A DNA stretch of 64,000 nucleotides from Sphingomonas mali NBRC 15500 (GCF_001598415.1 NZ_BCYX01000003.1:124001-188000), one strand, 5' to 3'; positions 8,954 through 18,612 are shown, numbered from the stretch's first letter. Made by a program: numbers and translations. Notes: generated by a model not told the origin, from the letters alone.

Positions 8954-10177
8954 CTAAATCAGCTTATGGAGCCGTTCGACTTTCAGGCACTGCGCCGAGG
9001 CAGCTTCCTCCGGGTCCTGCCGGAGAATAGCCGCGATCACCTTCAAGGTCTCTGCGCGGTAGATCTCTCCGACCTTCTCACTCTCGGGATCCCGAAGCGA
9101 CGACGACCATGTTGAGTAGCTTTTGGTACAGCGCAGGAGGATGTCGATGAGCGGCTCATCAAGAATGTCAAACTGACTGTCTTCGGCTTCCTGCATCAGA
9201 CCAAAGGCAACGCGCGGGCCGGACCGCATCAGGTCGCGCTGTGCAGCCTCCAACCGCATCCGGTCCGTTCCCGTGGCATTGCGCGCAGCGATCGAAACGG
9301 CCTCACTGCTCAACAACTGGTACAGGTCCATGGCGTCGCTTGGAGAAACCTTTGCCGATGCAAAGTAACAATTGATCAGCCGGCAAACGGCGGCCGGGTC
9401 CGGGATCTGTCTCATCAATCCCTTTCCGCGCCCGGCGGTCGAGACGGCGATTCCTTCGAATTCGAGGACGCGAACGGCCTGCCGGAGCGCGCTCCGGTCA
9501 GCCCCATAGCGGTCACACAAATCGAGTTCGGAACCGAGCCGCTGATCCTCGACGATCTCATCGCCCAGGTCCCGCATCAGCAGCCTGAAAACCTGTTCTG
9601 CGCGCGAGCGAGCCATCTCGGCTGCCGCTCCACGCTTCACGTATCCCTGCGGCCCACTTTCGGCAAACCGGTCGGTTGCAGCGAGCAGTTCGTCGACAAG
9701 CTCAGGGAGCACGGACGTCGATCGGCCTCTTTGCTGCTCCCGCATTCTTGTACGCACCAGCCGAAGGAGGGACCGGCATATATGGCCCTGGAGGGCCGTC
9801 CTGCGCAATGATGTGACGTAGCGATGGATTGCCTCGAGCAGGACCGGAACCGTGGGTGCGAGGACGATCAAACCCCCATTCGGGCCACGGCGCATTCTCG
9901 CGGTGCCCCGGCTCTCGAGAATGCGCACGCCTTCGCGAACGACAACTTTGCAAACCTGAAAGCGAGCGACCAACTGAGCTTCGGATCCGTAGAGCATGCC
10001 GGTCGGCCAGCCTTTGCAGATCAGATCCTCCTCGATCTGGGCAGCGATCTGGCAGGCTGCCTTGTTGTTCGCAGCACCCGCCCCAACGATCGCATCGAAC
10101 AGCGGATTGGCGATCACAGCGGAGCGCGAAACGAGAAGGGCGGAACGCTGGTCCGACGCCAGCTGCGCGATGCTCAC
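8954..10177 (-). CDS. GntR-family regulator with two winged-helix domains
   Basis: A 407-residue transcription factor with an unusual layout: one GntR-type winged helix at about 43-107 (SEAQLVARFQVCKVVVREGVR core) and a second at about 190-257 (SELDLCDRYGADRSALRQAV core). A FadR/FCD-like helical region follows each. Standard FadR-type proteins are about 230-250 residues with one such domain, so this is an internal duplication. The start is GTG at 10177, with AAGGAG seven bases upstream; a nearby ATG is followed at once by a stop. It converges on the SDR gene and is followed by... the MFS gene lies 80 bases upstream on the same strand. It probably controls the surrounding aromatic genes. Confidence 0.85.
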   Translation of the reverse strand: MSIAQLASDQRSALLVSRSAVIANPLFDAIVGAGAANNKAACQIAAQIEEDLICKGWPTGMLYGSEAQLVARFQVCKVVVREGVRILESRGTARMRRGPNGGLIVLAPTVPVLLEAIHRYVTSLRRTALQGHICRSLLRLVRTRMREQQRGRSTSVLPELVDELLAATDRFAESGPQGYVKRGAAAEMARSRAEQVFRLLMRDLGDEIVEDQRLGSELDLCDRYGADRSALRQAVRVLEFEGIAVSTAGRGKGLMRQIPDPAAVCRLINCYFASAKVSPSDAMDLYQLLSSEAVSIAARNATGTDRMRLEAAQRDLMRSGPRVAFGLMQEAEDSQFDILDEPLIDILLRCTKSYSTWSSSLRDPESEKVGEIYRAETLKVIAAILRQDPEEAASAQCLKVERLHKLI

Positions 10178-10257
10178 GACATCTCTCCTTAATCAGCGGC
10201 GATGTTTTTTACCGTCTGCCGCGATCGTCAAACATTATGCGCGCGTTGCTAGAGAAT

Positions 10258-11526
10258 TCAACGATTGGGGTAGCGCGGAAGGGTAGCGGTGAGCAGCACG
10301 GCAAGAAGCAGCGCGCCGACAACAACCGGAATACCGGAGGCATAAGAGCCCCAGGTGTCGCGGAGAAGTCCAAGCACGACCGGCCCAACGCCAAGCGACA
10401 GCGTAGTGAGCCCCACCGCAACGCCGAAGATCGTAGATGCGTTCGCCAGGCCGAAGTAGCGGCTGGTGAAGAACGGGAGCAAGCCCGCCACTGCCGCGAA
10501 GCCGGCGCCCAGGAGCGCAAAACCAACGACAATCGCCCACTCCTGCGACGTCAGCATGGCCAAGAAGCCCAGCAGAGGAACAGCGAAGACGACCGCGAGC
10601 AGACCCGGGCGCGGCAACCGATCGGCGGCAGCGCCGGCGATCAGCGCACTGATCGGACCTACCAGCGAATATAAGGTCAGCGCGAACGTGGCGGTGCCGC
10701 CGGAAATGCCCAACTCGACGCCCCATGGGATGAAGTGGCTCGCCACGCCGCTGGCCGAGGCGCAAATGAGCGTGGATGCGGCCATCACTGTCCAGAAGGG
10801 GCGGCTGCGGAACGCCGCCATGGGCTTCACGTCGACACCGACCGGACCAGGCATGCCCATCATGTCGGGTGGCGCGACATCGGGCGCTTCGCGCAGGAAC
10901 AGGAACGACACGGGCAATGCGATGAGAACGATCATTCCGGCGAACGTCAGATATGTTCCGCGCCAGCCCAGATCGACGATGAGCACCCGCGCCAATACGA
11001 GCAGTATGGCGGTAAAGATCGCAACGGATCCTCCAAGCACCGCGCTGAGCGCGATGCCGCGGCTGCGGTCGAACCAACCAGATATGACTTTCGCAAGCGC
11101 GACCGGGCCGCAGGTCGCCGCGAGCGGTCCCATAAGCGCGGAGACGAGATAGAGCGTCACGACGCTGCCGTTCAGAAAGGACATCCCGACCAGGGTTGCC
11201 GCCCAGGCGATCAACCCCGGCAGCAACACCCTGCGAACGCCCATCGTGTCGATGAGCCGCCCCACCGCAGGCCCGGACAACGCGCCGGTCAGGCCGGAGA
11301 TCAGCATCGCCTGCGGAAAGATCGCCGCGCTCCAGTGGAACTCATTCGACACCGGCTCGAGAAACAACGGGAAGGTACCCATGAATACGGGTGCGAAGCT
11401 GAGCCCCATGCAGATCGAGCAGGCGATCGCCACGACCATAGCCTCGCGGCTCATCTCCGTCGCTGCGCGGGCGGCCAGAGGAGGCAGTCCTCCGTCGCGG
11501 AGCACCGTCTCAATCGCATCACTCAT
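10258..11526 (-). CDS. MFS transporter
   Basis: A 422-residue inner-membrane major facilitator with about 12 hydrophobic segments and a cytoplasmic centre loop around residues 205-230. The MFS loop signature between TM2 and TM3 appears as GRLIDTMGVRR. The ATG at 11526 has a GGGAGAG nine bases upstream; the longer in-frame extension to 11682 reads as noise. The fold resembles oxalate/formate-antiporter-like and monocarboxylate-type MFS permeases that import aromatic or organic acids. Its place between the GntR regulator and the cytochrome gene suggests uptake of the aromatic substrate or product of the cluster. Confidence 0.88.
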   Translation of the reverse strand: MSDAIETVLRDGGLPPLAARAATEMSREAMVVAIACSICMGLSFAPVFMGTFPLFLEPVSNEFHWSAAIFPQAMLISGLTGALSGPAVGRLIDTMGVRRVLLPGLIAWAATLVGMSFLNGSVVTLYLVSALMGPLAATCGPVALAKVISGWFDRSRGIALSAVLGGSVAIFTAILLVLARVLIVDLGWRGTYLTFAGMIVLIALPVSFLFLREAPDVAPPDMMGMPGPVGVDVKPMAAFRSRPFWTVMAASTLICASASGVASHFIPWGVELGISGGTATFALTLYSLVGPISALIAGAAADRLPRPGLLAVVFAVPLLGFLAMLTSQEWAIVVGFALLGAGFAAVAGLLPFFTSRYFGLANASTIFGVAVGLTTLSLGVGPVVLGLLRDTWGSYASGIPVVVGALLLAVLLTATLPRYPNR

Positions 11527-11790
11527 ACAATATTCTCTCCCAGTCCGTCGGCGTTTCGGCGGGACAGGACGCGCACCTCTCCCATTTCGCACACCACAAA
11601 ACGGTTCGAGCGGGTTTAGCGTCGGGAATCCGGTAAACCAGAGGTGACTATTGGCCAGCGCAAGCCTCCGGAGGCGCCGCACGGGAAATCCTGCAGCTGG
11701 TTTATGGGCCCCGCCTGTCCGAAGATGGTCTCATGCTGACCGGCTAATCCAGTTGGGCGCCGGTCTCGGATCGCTAGGATACGACGCACG
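11527..11790. other. Divergent intergenic region (MFS / cytochrome)
   Basis: This stretch of about 260 bases separates divergent start codons and should hold two promoters. A plausible AGGA lies about ten bases before the cytochrome ATG. No clear operator palindrome or small gene was seen. Confidence 0.4.
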
Positions 11791-13395
11791 ATGGGAGAGA
11801 GTGGCGCAAGAGTGATGCTGGCCGCGGCCACCGCTCTATTTGTGGCATCCGTGGCGGCACGCGCCTCCCATCGCGCCAACGATAGGGTCGCCACCAGCGC
11901 GCCGACTACAGACAACATCATTCCAGCCGGCGCCGATCGGATCCTGTCCGCCTACGCGACCTTCCCGAATCCGACAGGGACGCTAGCGGTGTTCAACGCC
12001 GACGGGCCGGTCGCCACTCGCGGACATCCCTTCTTCGAGCCTCTCGGACGCAACGGGCGTGCCTGCGTCACCTGCCACCAACCCGCGGACGCCATGAGCC
12101 TGTCGGTGCGAAGTATCAGGGCGCGTTGGGCGGCCGCAGGCCCGAAGGACAGTCTGTTCGCCGCAGTCGACGGGGCGAATTGTCCAAATCTCCCGGTCGG
12201 GCAGCGCTCCTCTCATTCGCTGTTGCTGGACAAGGGACTGTTTCGGATCCCCCTGCCCTGGCCGCCGCGCGATCCCGCCGGCCGCGCGATCTCTCCCGAG
12301 TTCGACATCACCGTGGTCAGCGACCCGACCGGCTGCAACACGGACCGCGTCTACGGTCTTAAATCGAGCAATCCGCACATCTCGGTTTTCCGGCGGCCGA
12401 GGATGGCCGCGAATATGAAGTATGTCGAACCCGAACGACCGCTCAGCCTGTGGCATATCCGCACGGGCGAGGTGCGGCCTCTCGATCCGGCGACGGGACA
12501 TCGGCTGGGCGGCAACGTGATGAGCGACGGGCGCGCGCCCACGCTCATCGCCCAGATGGTCGATGCCTCCCGCACGCATATGGCGATGAAGGGGGGGCTG
12601 TCTCCAGCGCAGCAGACCCAGGTTCGCAAGTTCCTGTTCCAGGTCTATGCAGCGCAAGTGACCGATCGTGCTGGCGGCCGTCTCGACACCGGCGGCGCGT
12701 ATCTCGGGCCTCGTGCGCTGCGCGACGGCAAGCCGGCGGTGGTCGGCGCATATTCGGCGCGTCCCATGTTCCCCGAGATCGAGGGCTGGGTGACGCAGCG
12801 CATCGCGTCGTCGATCAAATGGATTCCGCTCGTGAAGCTGCCGCCGTTCCCCGCGACCCGTGCAGGCGAGGCGAGCGAAGCCCCGGCGCAGCGGGCTTTC
12901 CGCGACTCCGTTGCACGCGGATATCTTTCGTTCATGTATCGGCAGTTCCTGATCCGGAACGTCGCGGACCTGAACGCGTTCATCGGCAATCCGGTCAAGC
13001 AGACCTGTGCGGCGTGCCACAATATGGTGCAGACCGGGATGGATGTCGCACCGGGATATCTGGATCTCGGCACCACGACGTACCCAACGGCGACACCCGC
13101 GCCTGACCTGCCGTTGTTCCGGATCGATTGCCACAAGGATACGCCGCCGCACCCGTATCTCGGGCGCGAGATTTACACGACCGATCCGGGCCGTGCCCTG
13201 ATCACCGGCCGGTGCGCAGATGTCGGCAAGGTAGTGATCCAGCAGATGCGAGGGCTTGCCGCGCGGGCGCCCTATTTTGCCGGCGGTTCGGCACAGGATC
13301 TGCGCGCTGTGGTCAATTTCTACGATACCCGTTTCCGCATCGGTTACACGCAAGACGAGATCACCGATCTCGTCAATTTCATGGGTGCCTTGTAA
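11791..13395 (+). CDS. Exported di-haem cytochrome c-like protein
   Basis: A 534-residue protein with an N-terminal signal segment (MLAAATALFVASVAARA) and two c-type haem motifs, CVTCH at 92-96 and CAACH at 406-410. Early and late haem sites in a protein of this size recall the di-haem peroxidase/MauG-like superfamily or related sphingomonad cytochrome c proteins. A third Cys-His (IDCHKD) lacks the CxxCH form. It would act in the periplasm, either passing electrons or oxidising a substrate. It overlaps the following OmpA-like gene by TAATG, so the two are coupled. The role in the aromatic cluster is inferred from position only. Confidence 0.82.
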   Translation: MGESGARVMLAAATALFVASVAARASHRANDRVATSAPTTDNIIPAGADRILSAYATFPNPTGTLAVFNADGPVATRGHPFFEPLGRNGRACVTCHQPADAMSLSVRSIRARWAAAGPKDSLFAAVDGANCPNLPVGQRSSHSLLLDKGLFRIPLPWPPRDPAGRAISPEFDITVVSDPTGCNTDRVYGLKSSNPHISVFRRPRMAANMKYVEPERPLSLWHIRTGEVRPLDPATGHRLGGNVMSDGRAPTLIAQMVDASRTHMAMKGGLSPAQQTQVRKFLFQVYAAQVTDRAGGRLDTGGAYLGPRALRDGKPAVVGAYSARPMFPEIEGWVTQRIASSIKWIPLVKLPPFPATRAGEASEAPAQRAFRDSVARGYLSFMYRQFLIRNVADLNAFIGNPVKQTCAACHNMVQTGMDVAPGYLDLGTTTYPTATPAPDLPLFRIDCHKDTPPHPYLGREIYTTDPGRALITGRCADVGKVVIQQMRGLAARAPYFAGGSAQDLRAVVNFYDTRFRIGYTQDEITDLVNFMGAL

Positions 13396-14177
13396 TGGTC
13401 GCACGCAAATGGATGGCCACGCTCGGCGTCGTGATCAGCACCCCTGCGCTTGCCCAGAGTCTGGCGGCGCCCTCCCCTGGCCGCCCGGTCAGCTTTGTCG
13501 CTTGTCCGGAATTCCGCAACACGGCACGGCAGTGTTGGCTCGCCGAGTCCGGCGGTAAAACCTATTATATCGGCGCGTTTCGTATCGGCACGCCTCCCCA
13601 GCTTCTGCACAAGGTACTGGTCGAAGGGGTGGCCCATGACGACCAGAGCAGCTGCGGTGGGATCAACATCGATCCGGTTCAAATCTCTCCGTTACCAGAG
13701 CTGGACTTTTCGTGTGACGCGGTACTGCCGGACAATGGAACAGCGCCACGCGAAGGGTCGCTTTTTGACCTGCCGCCAGAGGTGCTTGCACGCAACGGCG
13801 GCGATGTTCCCACCCCGCCCCCGCTGACGAAGAACATGGCTTTCGCGGTTACACTGGACTTCGATCGCACCGTGCTGAACCTGGTCAACCAGGCCAAGGT
13901 CGAGTTGATCGCCCGAACGATCATGGCGTCGCCAGTGGCTCGCGTCATTGTCACGGGCCACGCCGGCCAGTCTCGCCTCGACGACGGTTCGGTCATGCGC
14001 GAGGCGCCGGAGGTAGCCGCCCGCCGCATGGCAGTGGTTCGTGACGCGCTGATCGCCATTGGTGTCCCGGAAAAAATTGTCGACGGACGGATCGCGGATA
14101 GCCTGCCCGAAGGCTCGTCAGTGCTGGGTCCCGAAAGTCGCGAGGTCACCATCGACGTCGTTTTGGCTCGGCCATAA
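13395..14177 (+). CDS. Secreted protein with OmpA-like C-terminal domain
   Basis: A 260-residue protein beginning MVARKWMATLGVVISTPALAQS, a clear signal peptide with an AQS cleavage site. The middle part is cysteine-containing (FVACPEFRNTARQCW and a later SCGG/FSCD). The C-terminal roughly 110 residues look like an OmpA/MotB peptidoglycan-association domain: a beta strand (VTLDFDRTVLN), then VIVTGHAGQSR and AARRMAVVRDAL helices. The ATG overlaps the cytochrome stop (TAATG at 13393-13397). It may anchor or assemble the cytochrome at the cell envelope. I know of no named homologue. Confidence 0.75.
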   Translation: MVARKWMATLGVVISTPALAQSLAAPSPGRPVSFVACPEFRNTARQCWLAESGGKTYYIGAFRIGTPPQLLHKVLVEGVAHDDQSSCGGINIDPVQISPLPELDFSCDAVLPDNGTAPREGSLFDLPPEVLARNGGDVPTPPPLTKNMAFAVTLDFDRTVLNLVNQAKVELIARTIMASPVARVIVTGHAGQSRLDDGSVMREAPEVAARRMAVVRDALIAIGVPEKIVDGRIADSLPEGSSVLGPESREVTIDVVLARP

Positions 14178-14376
14178 CGGTTGCTCTCCAACTGACACGG
14201 CCACTTTTCGCGAGGGGCAGCCCTCCATTCCAAGTGAAAGGGCGTGCCTTACGCTTGAGCCGCGATCTGCCGCACGATACGCGTCTCGAGCGACGACGCG
14301 TCAGAAGACTAGCCCACGCCGGCCAGGAGGAGCGCCGCCGGTCATGATGCTGATGGCTGCCTGTTCGGCAGCGTCT

Positions 14377-14886
14377 CTATTTCGCTGGCTTTTCGACGAT
14401 GCCGATCGACATAGGCCCAAGTCGCGCTTCGTCCCAATGCTCGTCGACTTGGTTGCCGACGAACCGCCACATGTCGAAATGCGTAGTCGTATAGGTCTCG
14501 CCCGGCTTGCCGCCGGGCCGCGGCAGCACCATTGCGCTGGCCACCACGACCATGTCGCCCTCGGCGACGACGGCAAACACCGGGATCGTCATCTTGGGCA
14601 GCCGGTTCTCGCGAAACAGCGTCTTCACGGCCTCGCGACCGGAGGCGATATTCGGGTTATGCTGGATGTATCGTTTGGTCATGTAGACGTCGACGAGATC
14701 GTAGCGATTCTCTTCGAAAATCTTCGTGTAGATGTTGTACACGACCTGCTTGCGCGCATCGATCACGGGATCCGTGCTGTGAAAAAGCGCGGCTCGGTCG
14801 GGCGCACCGACAACGGCTTCCTGGGCGGTAACCGGCGTCGCAGCGAGTAAAGCGGCCGTCATAGCCGCAACCATCCACCGTAGCAT
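14377..14886 (-). CDS. Secreted SnoaL-like (NTF2-fold) protein
   Basis: About 169 residues: a signal peptide (AAMTAALLAATPVTAQ) followed by a SnoaL/NTF2-like alpha+beta domain (YMTKRYIQHNPNIASGREAVKTLF; THFDMWRFVGNQVDEHWD). Secreted proteins of this type are common in sphingomonads, and their biochemical role is mostly unknown; some relatives are cyclases or isomerases. The ATG at 14886 lies six bases after a GGAG; the adjacent ATG at 14889 is equally in frame but closer. It follows the TonB-receptor gene on the same strand after about 180 bases and may be co-expressed. Confidence 0.8.
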   Translation of the reverse strand: MLRWMVAAMTAALLAATPVTAQEAVVGAPDRAALFHSTDPVIDARKQVVYNIYTKIFEENRYDLVDVYMTKRYIQHNPNIASGREAVKTLFRENRLPKMTIPVFAVVAEGDMVVVASAMVLPRPGGKPGETYTTTHFDMWRFVGNQVDEHWDEARLGPMSIGIVEKPAK

Positions 14887-15069
14887 CATCGTCTCCTTCG
14901 ACGCGGCGGCCGACGCGGTGTGAACGCGCATGGCCGTCGTCTAAAGTATCTTTGCGCGGAGCCTGGCGAGGCGGATAGGTCCGTATGCGATCGTCGCCTC
15001 GCCAACGCCATAAGGCGCCCAGGCCACCGCTCGTCCTATCCCCCTCGCCTGTGTAAGTCCCAGAGCTCC

Positions 15070-17547
15070 TTAAAAGCGGCGCTTCAGCGTTAGCGACCAC
15101 TCACGAGGCGGCGCGGGTTGACCCACCGCAGTACTGTTGAGGAATTGAAGGTCGAACGTATTGAACAGATAATATCGATTGAATAGGTTCGTTACCCCTA
15201 CGATCGCTTCCCATTTGCTGTTTTGTGGACGCAAGCTGATCTGGGCGTTCGCAACCGTATATGCGGGGATGACGTTGAAGGTTTTGTATGGCTGCACCAG
15301 GGCCGTATCGCGTGAGTAGAACGAGGCCTGGTGGTTGATGTCGAAACGCGGGGTTATCGTTCCCAAGCCACCGATCACCCAGTCATATTGAATGCCGATG
15401 CTCCACTTGCTCTTCGGCGTGAAGACGTGAGGGCTGTCGAGGTTGAGACCGGAGGCGATCGCCGACGGCGAAAGCCTCGTGTATTTGAAATCGAGTGTGC
15501 TGAGCGACGCGTCGATGTTCAATCCGGGCAGCGGCTCGAGAAATGCCTCGATCTCGACACCCTTAATATTCGCCCGTCCCGCGTTGATCGGCACGTTCGC
15601 CGGGAAGGTTCCCGCCTTCGGGTTGTAGGTGGGAGATGCCGGGTTCTCGTCTTCGGGCAGGTTAGGATTGAAATAGGGTGACGAGGTGTCGATCACGATG
15701 TCCTTGTATTTGTTCAGGAACGCCGCGACGTTGACCCGGACACGTCGGTCGAAGAAACTGCTCTTCAGACCGAGCTCATAGGCCTGCAGCGTCTCCGGCT
15801 GGAAGACACCCTGCTGGTTGCTGAACAATGGCCGGGCATTGATCCCGCCCCCCCGGAAACCGGTCGACCATTGCCCATAGACCATCACCCCGGGGGTCAG
15901 ATGATAATCGATCCCCGCTTTGTAATCCCAGTGCGTCCCCTTGAACTTGGAATAGAGCCCGTTGATGCCGACGAGCGAGGCGGGCACCAGTCCGGTGGTG
16001 GCGTCGGTGCGTGAGAACAGATAGTCCTTCTGGTCGTCGGTGTAGCGAATGCCGAAGGTCAGGTTCAGCTTGTTGAAGAGGTGCCACTCTACATGGGCGA
16101 AGGCCGACTTATTCTCTGAACGAACGGGATCGTTATAAATGAAATCCAGCCCCTGCGACGGAAAATGTGTGCGGCCGCTCTGCCGGGAATAGCCATTGAA
16201 ATAGAACCCGCCCACCGTCCAATCGACGCTCTTGTTCCAAAAACTACCTGTGAGCCGCAACTCCTGGGTAAATTGATGGTGCCGATTGAAGGTGTAGTTT
16301 GTTTGGTAGTCGAGAGGAGACTGGTCGACATCGTCTCCGAATCCGCCGCTATAGGCACGATACGCGGTAATCGACTTCAACGAGAGATCGTCTCCTAGCC
16401 GCCAATCGATCGTGCCGGAGACCCCGCCGTCGGTAAAGTCATTATGCGTCGGAACGCAGAATCCCTGCGATGCGGGAACCGTGACGACCCCGCCAGGCGT
16501 CGCGTAAATGCCTCCGCTACCGGCACAATAGGTACCGTAACTCGTGTATCGCTTGGTCGTGACGAACCGATTGTCGAACGGCGTCCCGTCGAGGAAGGAT
16601 ACGCCACCGAACGGCGGTGCTGATAGCAAGATGGAGGCGGACGTCTCCGACTGATCGCGCGTGAAGTCGCCGATGATGTTCACTTCGAGGGCATCGCTCG
16701 CGATGAAGCGGAGCGCACCCCGCACTCCCTTGAAGTCCTTGCCGCCCTGCGTGCCGAGCTTGCAGCTTTTCTCCAACCGAGCGCTCGCCGCTCCATTGTT
16801 TGTTGCACAGGCATAATCGTACCGGGTCAGGTAACCGTCCCGATGTTGGGAACTGCCCGAGATCCGGGCGTAGAGTTTGTCCTCGATAATGGTGAAGTTC
16901 GACCCCGCGCGCACATCTATGCGGTTGAACGAGCCGACCGTTCCTTCGACGAAAGCGTCGGGATCGGCCGAGGGTTTCCGTGAGTACAGCTTGACCGAGC
17001 CACCGATCGAGTTCTTGCCCGACAGCGTCCCTTGCGGACCACGCAATATCTCCACCCGGTCAAGGTCGAGGAGCTGAAAGGCCGAGCCGAACGTGGTCGC
17101 GTAGTAGACGTCGTCGATGTACATCCCGACGCCAGGCTCATAGGCGAAATTCGAGTCGAATTGGCCGATACCGCGAATGTAGGTCTGCGCGGTCGCGCCG
17201 CCATGGACCGAGCCGCCTTGGACGATCGTGACATTGGGCGTCTGGGCGGAAACCTGCGTGATGTTGGTCTGGCCACGCGCGTCCAGGAGCGCGCCGCTGA
17301 CGGCCGTGATCGCGAGAGGCGTGTCCTGCACCCGCGTGCCGCGGAACTGCGCCGTTACGATGATGTCCTGCGGATCGGCCGCCGGGGCAGCGGCCGGCTC
17401 AGAAGCGGCGGGCGAGGCACTCGGCGGCTTTGGCGGATCCGATTGCGCCCAGGCGGGGTTCGCGGATACGACGCCAGCGATAAAAAGCGGCAATGCCGCA
17501 TAGGCGCAGCGGACAGCACAAGTATCCATTGCTTTAAACTTAGCCAT
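15070..17547 (-). CDS. TonB-dependent outer-membrane receptor (aromatic cluster)
   Basis: An 825-residue outer-membrane receptor: signal peptide (AALPLFIAGVVSANPAWAQS), a Pro/Ala-rich linker, a TonB box-like DIIVTAQFRG, a plug domain (YIRGIGQF, VEILRGPQGTLSGKNSIGG) and a 22-strand barrel ending in a terminal aromatic-rich strand (EWSLTLKRRF). It imports a substrate using TonB energy. The ATG at 17547 follows a strong GGAGGGGAG. There is no N-terminal signalling extension, so it is not an anti-sigma transducer. Linked aromatic genes suggest a lignin-derived or other aromatic ligand, but an iron chelate cannot be excluded. Confidence 0.93.
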   Translation of the reverse strand: MAKFKAMDTCAVRCAYAALPLFIAGVVSANPAWAQSDPPKPPSASPAASEPAAAPAADPQDIIVTAQFRGTRVQDTPLAITAVSGALLDARGQTNITQVSAQTPNVTIVQGGSVHGGATAQTYIRGIGQFDSNFAYEPGVGMYIDDVYYATTFGSAFQLLDLDRVEILRGPQGTLSGKNSIGGSVKLYSRKPSADPDAFVEGTVGSFNRIDVRAGSNFTIIEDKLYARISGSSQHRDGYLTRYDYACATNNGAASARLEKSCKLGTQGGKDFKGVRGALRFIASDALEVNIIGDFTRDQSETSASILLSAPPFGGVSFLDGTPFDNRFVTTKRYTSYGTYCAGSGGIYATPGGVVTVPASQGFCVPTHNDFTDGGVSGTIDWRLGDDLSLKSITAYRAYSGGFGDDVDQSPLDYQTNYTFNRHHQFTQELRLTGSFWNKSVDWTVGGFYFNGYSRQSGRTHFPSQGLDFIYNDPVRSENKSAFAHVEWHLFNKLNLTFGIRYTDDQKDYLFSRTDATTGLVPASLVGINGLYSKFKGTHWDYKAGIDYHLTPGVMVYGQWSTGFRGGGINARPLFSNQQGVFQPETLQAYELGLKSSFFDRRVRVNVAAFLNKYKDIVIDTSSPYFNPNLPEDENPASPTYNPKAGTFPANVPINAGRANIKGVEIEAFLEPLPGLNIDASLSTLDFKYTRLSPSAIASGLNLDSPHVFTPKSKWSIGIQYDWVIGGLGTITPRFDINHQASFYSRDTALVQPYKTFNVIPAYTVANAQISLRPQNSKWEAIVGVTNLFNRYYLFNTFDLQFLNSTAVGQPAPPREWSLTLKRRF

Positions 17548-17871
17548 TTCTCCCCTCCCTTCAGAGCTTAATCGCCGTCCGTCTATGGATATTCTTGGAT
17601 TTGAGGCGAATGCCCGACCCAAGACAAAGCTAGACTTGCGGCGCCGTCGCTGCCGCCCGCTTTAGTGCAGGTCGGCATTGAAAAGGCTCTAGAGGTCGGA
17701 AATGGCAAAACCAGTGCAATCATCTTCTTCCCACGGAAGAAGGGGTGGCGCCTCGACGTATCAGAAGGGTCATCGCCTACCGAAATGTTGGCGAATCTTA
17801 GCTGGACATCCACCGTCACCTGCTGGGTTTTCGACCTAAACAGGCGACCTCCGCTGCGTTACTGAAGACTA
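17548..17871. other. Region upstream of the TonB receptor up to the IS end
   Basis: About 320 bases hold the receptor promoter and, at 17816-17871, the severed 3' end of the small gene interrupted by the IS element. A minus-strand open frame at 17583-17819 is not supported by a ribosome-binding site or a recognisable sequence. Confidence 0.45.
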
Positions 17872-18537
17872 GGGTCCGGACTCATAACGATCAGGATGAC
17901 GGTGGCGGCGATAGCTATGGTCGCCATGAAGGTTTTGATGTTGCGATCGAAGCGCATGGCGACACGGCGCCAGTCCTTGAAGCGGCAGAACATACGTTCG
18001 ATGATGTTGCGCTGTTTGTAGACGGCGGGATTGCAGTCAAGCTTGACCCTGCGATGGCGCTTGGGCGGGATGACGGCTGTGGTGCCGCGTGTCGTGAACA
18101 TTACCAGGCGTCAGCAGGACGACGTGCGGGCGGCCCCTGGTATCACAGATGGCGTGGAGCTTGGTGTTCCTGCCGCCACGCGTCTGGCCGATACCATTGG
18201 CCAAGCCCCCCCTTTTGCGCCGCCCGCGGTACGGTGAACCTTGATGCAAGAGCTATCTATGAAGAGCCGGTCGGGGGCATTCTCGGCGCCGGCGGGCGCA
18301 GCGAAGATACCCTCCCATATCCCGCGCTCGACCCAGCGAACGAAGCGGTTGCACAGCGTCTTCTTCGGGCCATAGACCTGCTCGGGACAATCGCTCCAGC
18401 ACCCTCCCGACTGCAACGCATGCACAATGCCCGAGAGTACGCGCCGATCATCGACCCGCGGCATCCCGCGTGTCGGTCGGTAACAACGGCGCAATCCGGG
18501 ACCACTGTGCATCCGAAAACCAGAAGAAATCCGCCAT
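17872..18537 (-). pseudogene. IS5-family transposase, frameshifted and internally deleted
   Basis: The transposase starts at 18537 (MADFFWFSDAQWSRIAPLLP) but is split over three frames. A first shift lies near 18475-18480, before a stretch reading RGMPRVDDRRVLSGIVHAL. A second shift lies near a run of seven G (minus strand, 18206-18212), after which NGIGQTRGGRNTKLHA resumes. Between the GNVHD and VIPPKRHRR stretches about 35 residues are missing relative to the family, including the region carrying the second catalytic aspartate (DKGYDS-type). The C-terminal IERMFCRFKDWRR with the catalytic Glu remains. The product cannot be active. Confidence 0.88.
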
Positions 18538-18612
18538 CTTCAACGCCTCCTCAACGGACGCGTTGAATCATCCCTTCGCCGCCTTGGGAATCCCGTTTAT
18601 AGGTCCGGACCC
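17872..18612 (-). mobile_element. IS5-family (IS427-like) insertion sequence, degenerate, with both ends intact
   Basis: A 741-base element bounded by inverted ends. With the flanking TA included, CTAGGGTCCGGAC at 17869-17881 is exactly the reverse complement of the sequence at 18603-18615, and similarity extends to 19 bases with two mismatches. A TA dinucleotide flanks both ends (17870-17871 and 18613-18614), which fits a target duplication. The element is shorter than typical family members (about 850 bases) because the transposase has an internal deletion. It could still be moved by a transposase supplied in trans. Confidence 0.88.

Noticed and set aside
17872..18612. Active insertion sequence
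   Set aside because: The transposase lacks the second catalytic aspartate region and has at least one true frameshift; only the ends are intact.
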